This document shows, one piece after another, positions 8,701-16,775 of a stretch of DNA of 35,598 nucleotides. A model generated the notes under the pieces. That model did not search any database, was not told where the DNA came from, and was given only the letters and a program-made list of their open reading frames with translations. Source of the DNA: Eubacteriales bacterium OttesenSCG-928-K08 (GTDB lineage: Bacteria > Bacillota > Clostridia > Christensenellales > CAG-138); NCBI GenBank assembly GCA_030266105.1, contig JAJDHH010000014.1:1-35598 (forward strand). The letters are read 5' to 3'. Both the position numbers and the translations under genes were made by a program. Every line of letters begins with the position of its first letter. Within the stretch, counting starts at the first letter, position 1.

Positions 8701-9813
8701 ATGGGCGAATTATCCCGTAAGGATCAGCTTTGGCTGTGGCTTTATTATGCGGCGGCAGGGCAAATACTGCAATTGGAGAAATTGACAGCAAAATATCCGG
8801 ATGTGGAGGAGCTTTTTGCCATGGCAAAAGCGCGGGATAAAACCGCGCTTTCCGGTTGGGATAGCGGCATTGCAAAGCGCATGGCAGAGACTGCAAATGA
8901 AAGTTTTATTGATGAGAAGCAGGAGTGGCTACTCAAAAACCATGTTTCTGTTTTGCCGATATACAGCACGGAATATCCATCGCTGCTGCGCGAAATTCAC
9001 CACCCGCCGCAGCTGCTTTTTGTTAAAGGAAGGCTTAACCCAAAGCCGGAAATCCCCATTGCGATTGTGGGCATGCGCAGGCCCACCGCCTATGGCGAGG
9101 GCGTGGCTAGGCATTTTGGCAAGGAGCTGACACAAAAGGGCGCAAGCATAATTTCGGGCATGGCGGCAGGGATAGACACCTGCGCCGCTTTAGGTGCGCT
9201 TGAGGTTGAAGGGGCGCTTTGCCCCACAGTTGCGGTGCTTGGCTGCGGGGTGGATGTGATTTACCCCAACAGCAATGTCAGGCTTTACAATGAAATTATA
9301 GAACGCGGCGCGGTGGTTTCTGAGTTTTTGCCGGGCACGCGCCCATATCGCGAAAATTTCCCCATGCGCAATCGTGTAATGAGCGGCATGTCGCGTGGGG
9401 TGCTTGTTGTGGAGGCGGCCGAGCGCAGCGGCACATCCATAACTGTCAACTATGCGCTCGATCAGGGGCGGGATGTTTTTGCAATCCCCGGCCGCATTAC
9501 GGATGGCAGCAGCGTTGGCCCAAACAGGCTAATTCAAAAAGGCGAGGCAAAGCCCGTTTTTTGCGCGGCGGATATTCTTTTTGAGTATGGCGTGGAAGAG
9601 CTACAGCCCCAGGTTCGCGTGGTGGAAATCGACACTTCGACGCTCACTCAGCTTGAAAAGAAAATTGTTGAAGAGCTGCTTCTGGGCGAAAAAAGCGCCG
9701 ACGAATTATGCGAAATTTTGTCATTACCGGCAGCGCAGGTAAATTCCGGCTTGACATCATTACAGTTTTCAGGAATAATTAAGCAGTTGCCGGGCAGATT
9801 TTTCAGCCTATAA
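8701..9813 (+). CDS. dprA: DNA-processing protein DprA (Smf)
   Basis: DprA binds incoming single-stranded DNA and loads RecA during transformation. The 370-residue protein has an N-terminal helical region (1-100), then the Rossmann core with IVGMRRPTAYGEGVA, SGMAAGIDTCAALGAL, GCGVDVIYPNSN, the PYRENFPMRNRVMSGMS stretch, and VVEAAERSGTSITVNYALDQGR, ending at about residue 295. A C-terminal winged-helix-like domain follows (about 315-370: LTQLEKKIVEELL to SLQFSGIIKQLPG). It starts 3 bases after comM and its 3' end contains a likely topA promoter. Presence of comM and dprA alone does not show that the cell is transformable. Confidence 0.96.
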   Translation: MGELSRKDQLWLWLYYAAAGQILQLEKLTAKYPDVEELFAMAKARDKTALSGWDSGIAKRMAETANESFIDEKQEWLLKNHVSVLPIYSTEYPSLLREIHHPPQLLFVKGRLNPKPEIPIAIVGMRRPTAYGEGVARHFGKELTQKGASIISGMAAGIDTCAALGALEVEGALCPTVAVLGCGVDVIYPNSNVRLYNEIIERGAVVSEFLPGTRPYRENFPMRNRVMSGMSRGVLVVEAAERSGTSITVNYALDQGRDVFAIPGRITDGSSVGPNRLIQKGEAKPVFCAADILFEYGVEELQPQVRVVEIDTSTLTQLEKKIVEELLLGEKSADELCEILSLPAAQVNSGLTSLQFSGIIKQLPGRFFSL

Positions 9814-9814
9814 T
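9787..9814 (+). promoter_or_regulatory. Promoter of topA inside the end of dprA
   Basis: TTGCCG (9787-9792) and a perfect TATAAT (9809-9814) are 16 bases apart. The -10 box overlaps the dprA stop codon. Transcription would begin near 9821, about 53 bases before the topA ATG. Confidence 0.55.
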
Positions 9815-9873
9815 AAGGTAGAAACTTCGTGTAACATTTGCCCGCGCAAAGCAAGCAATATGGAGGCAAGTTA

Positions 9874-11973
9874 ATGGCAGACACACTGGTGATCGTCGAA
9901 TCGCCCGCCAAGGCAAAAACGATTGCAAAATATCTAGGCAAAAACTATAAGGTGGTCGCCTCCAACGGCCACGTGCGCGATCTTCCTAAAAGCCAACTTG
10001 GGGTGGATGTGGATAATAACTTCCAACCCAAGTATATTACCCTGCGCGGCAGGGGGGAGGTGCTCGATAAAATTCGGCGCGAGGCAAAATCCGCAAAGAA
10101 GATTTATCTGGCGACTGACCCGGATCGTGAGGGCGAGGCGATTTCATGGCATCTTGCGAATGTTTTGAAGCTGGATGAAAATTCAAAATGCCGCATAGTG
10201 TTTAATGAAATTACCGCTACGGCTGTTAAAAATTCAATTAAGGGCGTTCGTCCTATAGATATGCGGCTGGTGGATGCACAGCAGACAAGGCGCATACTCG
10301 ACCGGCTTGTGGGCTACAAAATCAGCCCCATACTTTGGGCAAAGGTCAGGAAGGGGCTTTCGGCAGGGCGCGTGCAGTCCGTCGCAACGCGTGTAATATG
10401 CGACCGCGAGCAGGAAATTCTCGATTTTGTGCCGGAGGAATATTGGGCGCTGAGCGCACAGCTCACCGAAAAACGCTCCCGCAAAACATTCGAGGCAAAG
10501 TTCTATGGTTATGAAGGCAAAAAGGCGACAGTCAGAACGGGCGAAGAAGCAAACGAAATACTTGCCCGCGTAAAGGACGCAACATTTGTTGCAACCGATG
10601 TTAAAACAGGCACAAAAAATCGTCACCCGGCCCCGCCGTTTACAACAAGCAGCCTACAGCAGGAGGCTTCGCGCAAGCTGGGGTTCACAACAAAACGCAC
10701 CATGATGGTTGCACAGCAGCTTTATGAGGGTGTGGAGCTTGGCAAGCGCGGCGCAACAGGCCTTGTGACATATATTCGAACCGACAGCGTGCGCATTGCA
10801 AAGGAAGCGCAGGATTTGGCGCTAACGCATATCGAAACGCAATACGGCAAAAACTATTTGCCGCCCAAGCCCAATGTTTACAAAGGGCGCTCAAGCGCAC
10901 AGGATGCGCACGAGGCGATCCGCCCAACATCGCTTGAGGACACACCGGCCTCACTCAAGACCATGCTTTCAAACGATCAATTTAAGCTGTATAAGCTGGT
11001 GTATGAGCGTTTTCTTGCAAGCCAGATGGCCGATGCACGCTATGAAACCAACTCGGTTACAATCGATGCTAACGGCTGCACATTCCGCGCATCCGGCATC
11101 CGCACGCTTTTTGATGGTTTTACCGCCGTATATATCGAAGGCAAGGACGAAACCCAGGAAAAAGAGGTTGCTTTGCCGGCGATCGAAAAGGGCGATGCTT
11201 TTGCGCTCAAAAAGCTTGATAGCGAGCAGCGTTTCACCCAGCCGCCATCCCGCTACACGGAAGCGTCCCTCGTTAGGATGCTTGAGGAAAACGGCATCGG
11301 CCGCCCGAGCACATATTCGCCAACGATATCCACAATTATAGATCGTGGTTATATTTGCAGGGAAAAGAAAATGCTCGTGCCAACAGAGCTTGGTTTTGTT
11401 GTGACACAGCTTATGAAGGAAAATTTCACAACCATTGTGGATGTGGAGTTTACCGCCGGCATGGAGGAAAAGCTCGATAAGGTTGAGGAAGGCTCGCTTG
11501 AAAGCGAGCAGGTGCTGCAGGATTTTTATCCGGATTTTATTAAAACCGTAGAGGTTGCCTCAGAAACGATAGAAAAAATAGTAATACCGGATGAAGTGTC
11601 GGAAATTCCCTGTGAAAAATGCGGCGCTATGATGGTTTATAAAATGGGGCGCTTTGGAAAATTCCTCGCCTGCCCCAATTTCCCTGAATGCCGCAACACA
11701 AAACCCATCGTTGAAAAAATCAATGTTCCCTGCCCGGATTGTGGCGCGGAGCTTATAAAGAGAAAATCCAAGCGCGGCAAGGTGTTTTACGGCTGCGAAA
11801 AGTATCCCGAATGCTCATTTGTTTCGTGGGATAGGCCGGTTGTTGAGCGTTGCCCCAAGTGCAACTCGCTAATGGTGCAAAAAATGAGCCAGAAGGGCAG
11901 TTATGTGCTGTGCACAAACAAGGAGTGCGGGCATAATCTAAGAGACCGGAAGGAAAAAGAGGATGGCGAATAG
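9874..11973 (+). CDS. topA: DNA topoisomerase I (type IA)
   Basis: TopA relaxes negatively supercoiled DNA. The 699-residue protein starts MADTLVIVESPAKAKTI at the TOPRIM domain, whose metal site lies in ATDPDREGEAISWHL. The catalytic tyrosine is Tyr300 in VTYIRTDSVRI. ENGIGRPSTYSPTIS is also characteristic. Three C-terminal zinc ribbons follow from about residue 580 to the end, each with two Cys pairs, for example CEKCGAMM...CPNFPEC and CPKCNSLM...CTNKEC. ATG 9874 is preceded by TGGAGG; an upstream TTG at 9838 in frame is rejected. The stop overlaps the trmFO start by 11 bases. Confidence 0.97.
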   Translation: MADTLVIVESPAKAKTIAKYLGKNYKVVASNGHVRDLPKSQLGVDVDNNFQPKYITLRGRGEVLDKIRREAKSAKKIYLATDPDREGEAISWHLANVLKLDENSKCRIVFNEITATAVKNSIKGVRPIDMRLVDAQQTRRILDRLVGYKISPILWAKVRKGLSAGRVQSVATRVICDREQEILDFVPEEYWALSAQLTEKRSRKTFEAKFYGYEGKKATVRTGEEANEILARVKDATFVATDVKTGTKNRHPAPPFTTSSLQQEASRKLGFTTKRTMMVAQQLYEGVELGKRGATGLVTYIRTDSVRIAKEAQDLALTHIETQYGKNYLPPKPNVYKGRSSAQDAHEAIRPTSLEDTPASLKTMLSNDQFKLYKLVYERFLASQMADARYETNSVTIDANGCTFRASGIRTLFDGFTAVYIEGKDETQEKEVALPAIEKGDAFALKKLDSEQRFTQPPSRYTEASLVRMLEENGIGRPSTYSPTISTIIDRGYICREKKMLVPTELGFVVTQLMKENFTTIVDVEFTAGMEEKLDKVEEGSLESEQVLQDFYPDFIKTVEVASETIEKIVIPDEVSEIPCEKCGAMMVYKMGRFGKFLACPNFPECRNTKPIVEKINVPCPDCGAELIKRKSKRGKVFYGCEKYPECSFVSWDRPVVERCPKCNSLMVQKMSQKGSYVLCTNKECGHNLRDRKEKEDGE

Positions 11974-13276
11974 GCGCGTCACGGTTGTGGGCGCGGGGCT
12001 GGCGGGCTGCGAGGCAGCCTTCCAGATAGCCGGGCGCAATATCCCGGTTACCCTTATCGACATGAAGCCGAACAAAAAATCCCCGGCGCACACGAGCGAG
12101 CTTTTTGCGGAGCTTGTGTGCTCGAACTCCTTGCGCTCAGATCGGCTGCAAAACGCCGTGGGGCTTTTAAAAGAAGAGCTCAGGCGTTTTAATTCGCTCA
12201 TAATGTCCGCTGCGGATGCCACCCGCGTGCCCGCAGGCGGCGCGCTGGCGGTGGATCGTGAAGCTTTTGCGGCCTTTATAACCACGGCGATAAGAGAAAA
12301 CCCGCTTATCGATGTTGTGGAGCAAGAGGTAGAGGAAATACCGGAAGCTCCGGCCATTATTGCGACAGGCCCGCTTACGGCAGGCAAATTGTTTGAAAAA
12401 ATTGAGGCGCTTACAGGCGGCTCTTTGCATTTTTATGATGCTGCGGCGCCCGTGATTTATGCCCATTCGCTCGATATGGATATCGTATTTCGCGCCTCGC
12501 GTTATGATCGCGGTTCGGATTACCTAAACTGCCCCATGACAAAGGAAGAATACACAAAATTTCATAACGCACTTGTTGAGGCTGAAACTGTAAAGCTTCA
12601 CGCTTTTGAAACTCCGCGCGTTTTTGAGGGCTGCATGCCTGTGGAGACCATGGCAAAACGCGGCGAAAAAACGCTGGCGTTTGGGCCGCTTAAACCCGTT
12701 GGTTTGCATGATCCACGCAAGGAAAACGAACGCTTCCATGCGGTTGTGCAGCTTAGGCAGGATAATGCTCAGGGTACGCTTTTTAACATGGTGGGCTTCC
12801 AAACCAACCTTACATTCCCCGAGCAAAGGCGTGTGTTCAGGATGATACCGGGGCTGGAAAACGCTGAGTTTGCCCGCTATGGGGTTATGCACCGCAACAC
12901 ATTCCTTAACTCCCCCGGAATGCTGGGGTGGGATTATCAGCTAAAATCACATCCGGGTTTGTACTTTGCCGGGCAGATTACCGGCGTTGAGGGTTATGTG
13001 GAGTCCGCCGCGAGCGGCCTTGTTGCCGGGGTCGAAATTGCCCGGGAAATACTGGGCCTTTCCCCTATAGATTTTACTGCAAAAACAGCGACAGGCGCGC
13101 TTTCGCATTACATAAGCGAATATAACGGCGGCGACTTCCAGCCCATGAATGTGACATATGGCATTATGGATTCCATAAAAAACGCGCCGCGCAACAAACA
13201 GCAGCGTTATGAACTGATTGCTAACCGGGCGCTTGAGCTTGCGGATGAGCTTGCGCTGGAAATCAACTGCAAATAA
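11963..13276 (+). CDS. trmFO: Methylenetetrahydrofolate--tRNA-(uracil-5-)-methyltransferase
   Basis: TrmFO makes 5-methyluridine at position 54 of tRNA using methylene-tetrahydrofolate and FADH2. The 437-residue protein begins with an FAD-binding Rossmann motif, VTVVGAGLAGCEAAFQIA. Other family stretches are AELVCSNSLRSD, VPAGGALAVDREAF, and near the C-terminus GYVESAASGLVAGVEIA. Length fits the family (about 435). Its ATG overlaps the end of topA by 11 bases, with AAAGAGG of the topA end acting as ribosome site. The topA-trmFO order is standard in Firmicutes; xerC, which often follows, is absent here. Confidence 0.96.
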   Translation: MANRRVTVVGAGLAGCEAAFQIAGRNIPVTLIDMKPNKKSPAHTSELFAELVCSNSLRSDRLQNAVGLLKEELRRFNSLIMSAADATRVPAGGALAVDREAFAAFITTAIRENPLIDVVEQEVEEIPEAPAIIATGPLTAGKLFEKIEALTGGSLHFYDAAAPVIYAHSLDMDIVFRASRYDRGSDYLNCPMTKEEYTKFHNALVEAETVKLHAFETPRVFEGCMPVETMAKRGEKTLAFGPLKPVGLHDPRKENERFHAVVQLRQDNAQGTLFNMVGFQTNLTFPEQRRVFRMIPGLENAEFARYGVMHRNTFLNSPGMLGWDYQLKSHPGLYFAGQITGVEGYVESAASGLVAGVEIAREILGLSPIDFTAKTATGALSHYISEYNGGDFQPMNVTYGIMDSIKNAPRNKQQRYELIANRALELADELALEINCK

Positions 13277-13444
13277 ACCCAACTTGAAACAAAAAAGAAA
13301 CGGATACCCCATGAAAATGATCGTTTTGCAAACGAATTGTTAAGCTTCATGTATCATGTACGAATGGACGTTTTCATATGATATGATGTGACATAAATAA
13401 ATTACAATAGGCAATTCTCATTAAAAACAGAGAGGGTACGCGCT
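13277..13444 (+). other. AT-rich gap before hslV
   Basis: This 168-base gap probably holds the hslVU promoter. TATGAT occurs twice (13377-13382 and 13382-13387) and TATCAT once (13352-13357), but none has a convincing -35 at 16-18 bases. I see no CtsR or CIRCE operator. Confidence 0.3.
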
Positions 13445-13978
13445 ATGGAATTACTGGGCACAACAATATTGGCCGTTAAAAAGGACGGCTGCTGCGCCAT
13501 CGCGGGAGATGGGCAGGTTACAATGAACAAAAATACGATCATGAAAGCATCCGCCCAAAAGGTGCGCAGGGTTTACCACGGCAAGGTTGTTGTGGGTTTT
13601 GCGGGCTCGGTGGCCGATGCGTTTTCGCTTTGCGAGCGTTTTGAGGCTAAGCTTGAGCAATTTGGCGGCGCGTTGACCCGCTCGGCGGTATCGCTCGCGC
13701 AGGAATGGCGCAGCGATAAAATGATGCGCCAGCTTGAGGCGCTGCTTATTGTCGCCAATAAGGATGAGCTTTTAATCGTTTCCGGCACAGGCGAGGTGAT
13801 CGACCCTGACGATGGCATTGCCGCCATTGGTTCAGGCGGGATGTATGCGCTTGCGGCTGCCAAGGCGCTCAAGCAAAACACCGAGCTTTCAGCCATGGAA
13901 ATTGCAAAGAAGGGGCTTGAAATCGCAAGCGACATTTGCATATTCACAAACAGTAATATCGTGGTGGAGGAGGTATAA
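13445..13978 (+). CDS. hslV: ATP-dependent protease subunit HslV
   Basis: HslV is the proteolytic core of the HslUV complex, a threonine protease. The 177-residue product shows [33 protein letters not shown] and [11 protein letters not shown]. The catalytic threonine would be Thr6, because five residues (MELLG) precede the TT pair; in E. coli HslV the Thr directly follows the initiator Met. ATG 13445 has a GAGAGGG site before it. The stop is 2 bases before hslU, so the two are coupled. Confidence 0.96.
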   Translation: MELLGTTILAVKKDGCCAIAGDGQVTMNKNTIMKASAQKVRRVYHGKVVVGFAGSVADAFSLCERFEAKLEQFGGALTRSAVSLAQEWRSDKMMRQLEALLIVANKDELLIVSGTGEVIDPDDGIAAIGSGGMYALAAAKALKQNTELSAMEIAKKGLEIASDICIFTNSNIVVEEV

Positions 13979-13980
13979 TT

Positions 13981-15363
13981 ATGCTCACACCCAAACAGAT
14001 TGTAGATCAACTCGATAAATACATAGTAGGGCAGGATAAGGCAAAGCGCGCCGTTGCAATTGCGCTTCGCAACCGTTACCGCCGCAGCCAGCTAACAGCC
14101 GAAATGCGCGAGGAAATCACGCCCAAGAACATAATCATGATGGGGCCGACAGGCGTTGGTAAAACCGAAATCGCACGAAGGCTCGCCAAGCTTGTGGATG
14201 CGCCGCTTGTTAAGGTGGAGGCCACAAAGTTTACCGAGGTTGGTTATGTTGGGCGCGATGTTGATTCAATGATACGCGATTTGGTTGAGGCTTCAATCCG
14301 GCTTTGCAAGAATAAAAAGATAGAGGATGTGCGCCTTGTCGCCGAGGCCGCCGCTGAGCAGCGGCTGGTGGATTTGTTGGTTCCGCTTAGGAGAAACGAA
14401 GTGGAGCAGAACCCTTTTCAAATGCTGTTGGGCGCCGCCCCTCAATACGATGAGCCGCAAATGTCGGAGGAGGAGCGCAAAACGCATTTTTCACGCAGGG
14501 AGAGCGTGCAGGCACAGCTTCGCGCAGGGCGGCTGGAAAATGAAATTGTTGAGGTCGATGTGGAGGAGCGCGCGCCGGGAAGCGATGCGATGCTTGCAAT
14601 GGGCATAGACATCAACATAAACGACATGCTCGGAAGCATAATCCCGAAAAAGACAAAACGCCGCAAGGTGACTGTGGAGCAGGCGCGCAAAATACTCATC
14701 CAGGAAGAGGCGGATAGATTGATCGATATGGATGAGGTTATCCGCGAGGCGGTTGAAAAGGCCGAACAGGATGGAATAATATTCATCGATGAAATAGACA
14801 AAATCGCATCTAACCGCAACATGGGCGGCGGCGGGCCGGATGTTTCGCGCGAGGGTGTGCAAAGGGATATTTTGCCCATTGTGGAAGGTTCGACAGTGAG
14901 CACAAAGTATGGCCCTATTAAAACAGACTATATTCTCTTTATTGCTGCGGGCGCTTTTCATGTGGCCAAGGTGGAGGATCTTATTCCGGAGCTTCAGGGG
15001 CGTTTCCCAATCCGCGTGGAGCTTGACGCGCTGGATGAGGAGGATTATAAGTGCATACTGACACAGCCCGAAAACGCGATCACCAAACAATATGCTGCGC
15101 TTTTGGGTGCTGACCATGTGCTGCTTCAGTTTGATGAAAGTGCGCTTGATGAAATTGCGCATTATGCTTTTATAGCAAACGAAACCATGGAAAACATAGG
15201 CGCCAGGCGGCTGCACACGATTATGGAAAACCTGCTGGAGGATATTTCATTTAACGCCGGCGGCGATTATCCGGATATCGAGCTTAAAATAGACGGCAAC
15301 TATGTGCGGGATCGCCTTGAGAACACATTTGAAGGCCGTGATTTGCATAAATACATATTATAA
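13981..15363 (+). CDS. hslU: ATP-dependent protease ATPase subunit HslU
   Basis: HslU is the AAA+ unfoldase that feeds HslV. The 460-residue protein has Walker A GPTGVGKT (residues 55-62), the pore-loop region KFTEVGYVGRDV at about 80-90, the variable I domain at about 105-235, Walker B IIFIDEIDKIA at about 265-275, and sensor residues beyond. The C-terminus DLHKYIL matches the conserved tail that docks into HslV. GAGGAGG in the end of hslV provides its ribosome site. codY, which follows hslU in Bacillus, is absent. Confidence 0.97.
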   Translation: MLTPKQIVDQLDKYIVGQDKAKRAVAIALRNRYRRSQLTAEMREEITPKNIIMMGPTGVGKTEIARRLAKLVDAPLVKVEATKFTEVGYVGRDVDSMIRDLVEASIRLCKNKKIEDVRLVAEAAAEQRLVDLLVPLRRNEVEQNPFQMLLGAAPQYDEPQMSEEERKTHFSRRESVQAQLRAGRLENEIVEVDVEERAPGSDAMLAMGIDININDMLGSIIPKKTKRRKVTVEQARKILIQEEADRLIDMDEVIREAVEKAEQDGIIFIDEIDKIASNRNMGGGGPDVSREGVQRDILPIVEGSTVSTKYGPIKTDYILFIAAGAFHVAKVEDLIPELQGRFPIRVELDALDEEDYKCILTQPENAITKQYAALLGADHVLLQFDESALDEIAHYAFIANETMENIGARRLHTIMENLLEDISFNAGGDYPDIELKIDGNYVRDRLENTFEGRDLHKYIL

Positions 15364-15380
15364 GCTAAAATATACATTGA

Positions 15381-15398
15381 GCGGGCGCTTGCGCCCGC
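15381..15398 (+). terminator. GC hairpin after hslU, possible weak terminator
   Basis: GCGGGCG and CGCCCGC form a 7-base stem with a CTTG loop, 17 bases after the hslU stop. There is no T-run after it, so termination is uncertain. Confidence 0.35.
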
Positions 15399-15427
15399 AT
15401 AAAATACTGTTATAATACGGAGGTTTC

Positions 15428-16648
15428 ATGTCGATCCGTTTGTTGGCGCTTTTGTTGGTGATCTGCCTGTTTATTGCAGGCTGCTCCGCCAAACAGGATG
15501 CCACAGCAACCCCAATTGAAGGACAGGCTGAGGACTTGCTGGAGCTTTACATCAGCACGACCCCTCCCTCGGCCAACCATAGCGTCACAAATAATCCTGA
15601 GCAGCTCAATGAAAATACCATTGAGCCGGGTTTGTTTAATTCACCCACGCCAACGGTTACCCCAACGCTTGCGCCCACGCCAAGCGCAACACCGACACTT
15701 GCGCCCACACCAAGCACCACAATAGCGCCCAGGGCTTCATATCAGCTAACTGATGTTGATGATGAAAAGGGCTATGTTAAGGGCGCGGATGTTAACCTCA
15801 GGGAGGGCCCCGGCGAGGATTATGAAATTATCCGCCAGGTTTCAAACCCATCCACACTCGTTATCACAGGAAAAACCGAGCATTGGTATTGTGTGGAAAT
15901 AGGTTCGGATACAGGCTTTTTGCTTAAAGAGTTTGTGGGCCTTGGCAGCGTGCCAACACCAACACCCGCGTATAACCTGACAAAGGTCAACAACGAAAAG
16001 GGTTATGTTAAAGGCTCCAAGGTGAACCTTAGAAAAGGGCCGGGCGAGGATTATTCTATAATCCGAAAGGTGTCGAACCCCACAACGCTTGTGATTACGG
16101 GAAAGACCGAAAACTGGTATCGTGTGAAAATTGGTGATGATACGGGCTTTTTGCTTAAGGTCTTTGTGGGCTTGGGCAGCCCATCGTCATCGTCGTCCTC
16201 GTCATCATCTTCTTCGTCGTCATCTTCGTCTTCATCATCGTCCTCGTCATCCTCGTCTTCTTCATCTTCATCCTCGAGCGGGAAATATTCTGCGGATGAT
16301 GTGTATCTGGCAGCGAAGTTGATTTACGCAGAGGGCAAAAACCAATCCAGGGATAGTTTCCTTGCAATGGCCAATGTGCTTTATAATCGTTGCAACTCCA
16401 AAAAGTTTGGCGGTTCGGTCAAAAAAGAGGTTTACCGCAGCGGGCAGTTTACGGTTGTTAAGTATGATAGCTTTGAAGGCCTAACCCCAAGCTCCGCCGC
16501 GCTAAAGGCCGCGGAGGATGTTTTTAACGGCGGCACGTTGGTGTTGCCCGATGGGGTGATGTATTTCCGCTCCGCATCGTTGGGTGAAAATTGGGCTTCG
16601 TCGCGCACATTCTATAAAACCATTGGCGGAAATAACTACTATTATTGA
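15428..16648 (+). CDS. Lipoprotein with two SH3 repeats, poly-serine linker and SleB-type wall hydrolase domain
   Basis: The 406-residue protein begins with a lipoprotein signal ending FIAGC, with Cys19 as the lipid site. A Pro/Thr-rich linker (about 70-105) leads to two near-identical bacterial SH3 repeats (about 108-178 and 186-251), both with GYVKG, VNLR-GPGEDY, IIR-VSNP and TGFLLK. A run of 32 serines (residues 253-284) joins these to a C-terminal Hydrolase_2 (SleB-like) domain (about 287-406), where LIYAEGKNQSRDSFLAMANVLYNRC carries the expected catalytic Glu. SleB-family enzymes cut cortex or wall peptidoglycan; here the enzyme would be anchored to the outer face of the membrane. GGAGG precedes the ATG. 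No spore-specific promoter is visible, so a germination role is only possible. Confidence 0.88.
   Translation: MSIRLLALLLVICLFIAGCSAKQDATATPIEGQAEDLLELYISTTPPSANHSVTNNPEQLNENTIEPGLFNSPTPTVTPTLAPTPSATPTLAPTPSTTIAPRASYQLTDVDDEKGYVKGADVNLREGPGEDYEIIRQVSNPSTLVITGKTEHWYCVEIGSDTGFLLKEFVGLGSVPTPTPAYNLTKVNNEKGYVKGSKVNLRKGPGEDYSIIRKVSNPTTLVITGKTENWYRVKIGDDTGFLLKVFVGLGSPSSSSSSSSSSSSSSSSSSSSSSSSSSSSSSSSGKYSADDVYLAAKLIYAEGKNQSRDSFLAMANVLYNRCNSKKFGGSVKKEVYRSGQFTVVKYDSFEGLTPSSAALKAAEDVFNGGTLVLPDGVMYFRSASLGENWASSRTFYKTIGGNNYYY
16184..16279 (+). repeat. 32-codon serine run
   Basis: Thirty-one TCN codons and one AGC form an unbroken serine tract inside the SleB-type lipoprotein gene. The third base varies (TCA, TCC, TCG, TCT), so the DNA is an impure TCN repeat and not a perfect microsatellite. 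Confidence 0.95.
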
Positions 16649-16664
16649 GTTAAAAGATTTTTAT

Positions 16665-16690
16665 GGGGCTTAAAGCCCTTTTTCTTTTTT
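16665..16690 (+). terminator. Intrinsic terminator after the SleB-type gene
   Basis: GGGCT (16666-16670) pairs with AGCCC (16674-16678) around a short loop, followed by TTTTTCTTTTTT. The flanking A-rich stretch upstream can extend the stem. Confidence 0.75.
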
Positions 16691-16713
16691 ATGGGCACTA
16701 TTGCGGATAACCT

Positions 16714-16742
16714 TTGACCGGATATGGCTTTGATGATACACT
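16714..16742 (+). promoter_or_regulatory. SigA-type promoter of the radical SAM-DUF2344-rng operon
   Basis: TTGACC (16714-16719) and TACACT (16737-16742) are 17 bases apart, with a TGA extended -10 element. It follows the preceding terminator and lies 34 bases before the radical SAM start. Confidence 0.65.
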
Positions 16743-16775
16743 GTTTGGAAGATTATTGATCTAACCGGGAGGTTT

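Noticed and set aside
13326-13387. Promoter for hslVU
   Set aside because: TTGCAA with TATCAT has a 20-base gap, and the TATGAT boxes lack a -35. No pair meets normal spacing.
14491-15216. 241-residue open frame antisense to hslU
   Set aside because: It lies wholly within hslU on the other strand, has low-complexity His/Arg/Ile content, no ribosome site and no family match.
15408-15416. Extended -10 box TGTTATAAT before the SleB-type gene
   Set aside because: A start 6-7 bases downstream would fall inside the ribosome site and leave almost no leader; the possible -35 (TTGCGC, 16 bases away) lies in a hairpin. I treat it as chance.
16184-16279. CRISPR-like or microsatellite array
   Set aside because: The TCN repeat has no spacers and is in frame as a serine tract of a protein gene.
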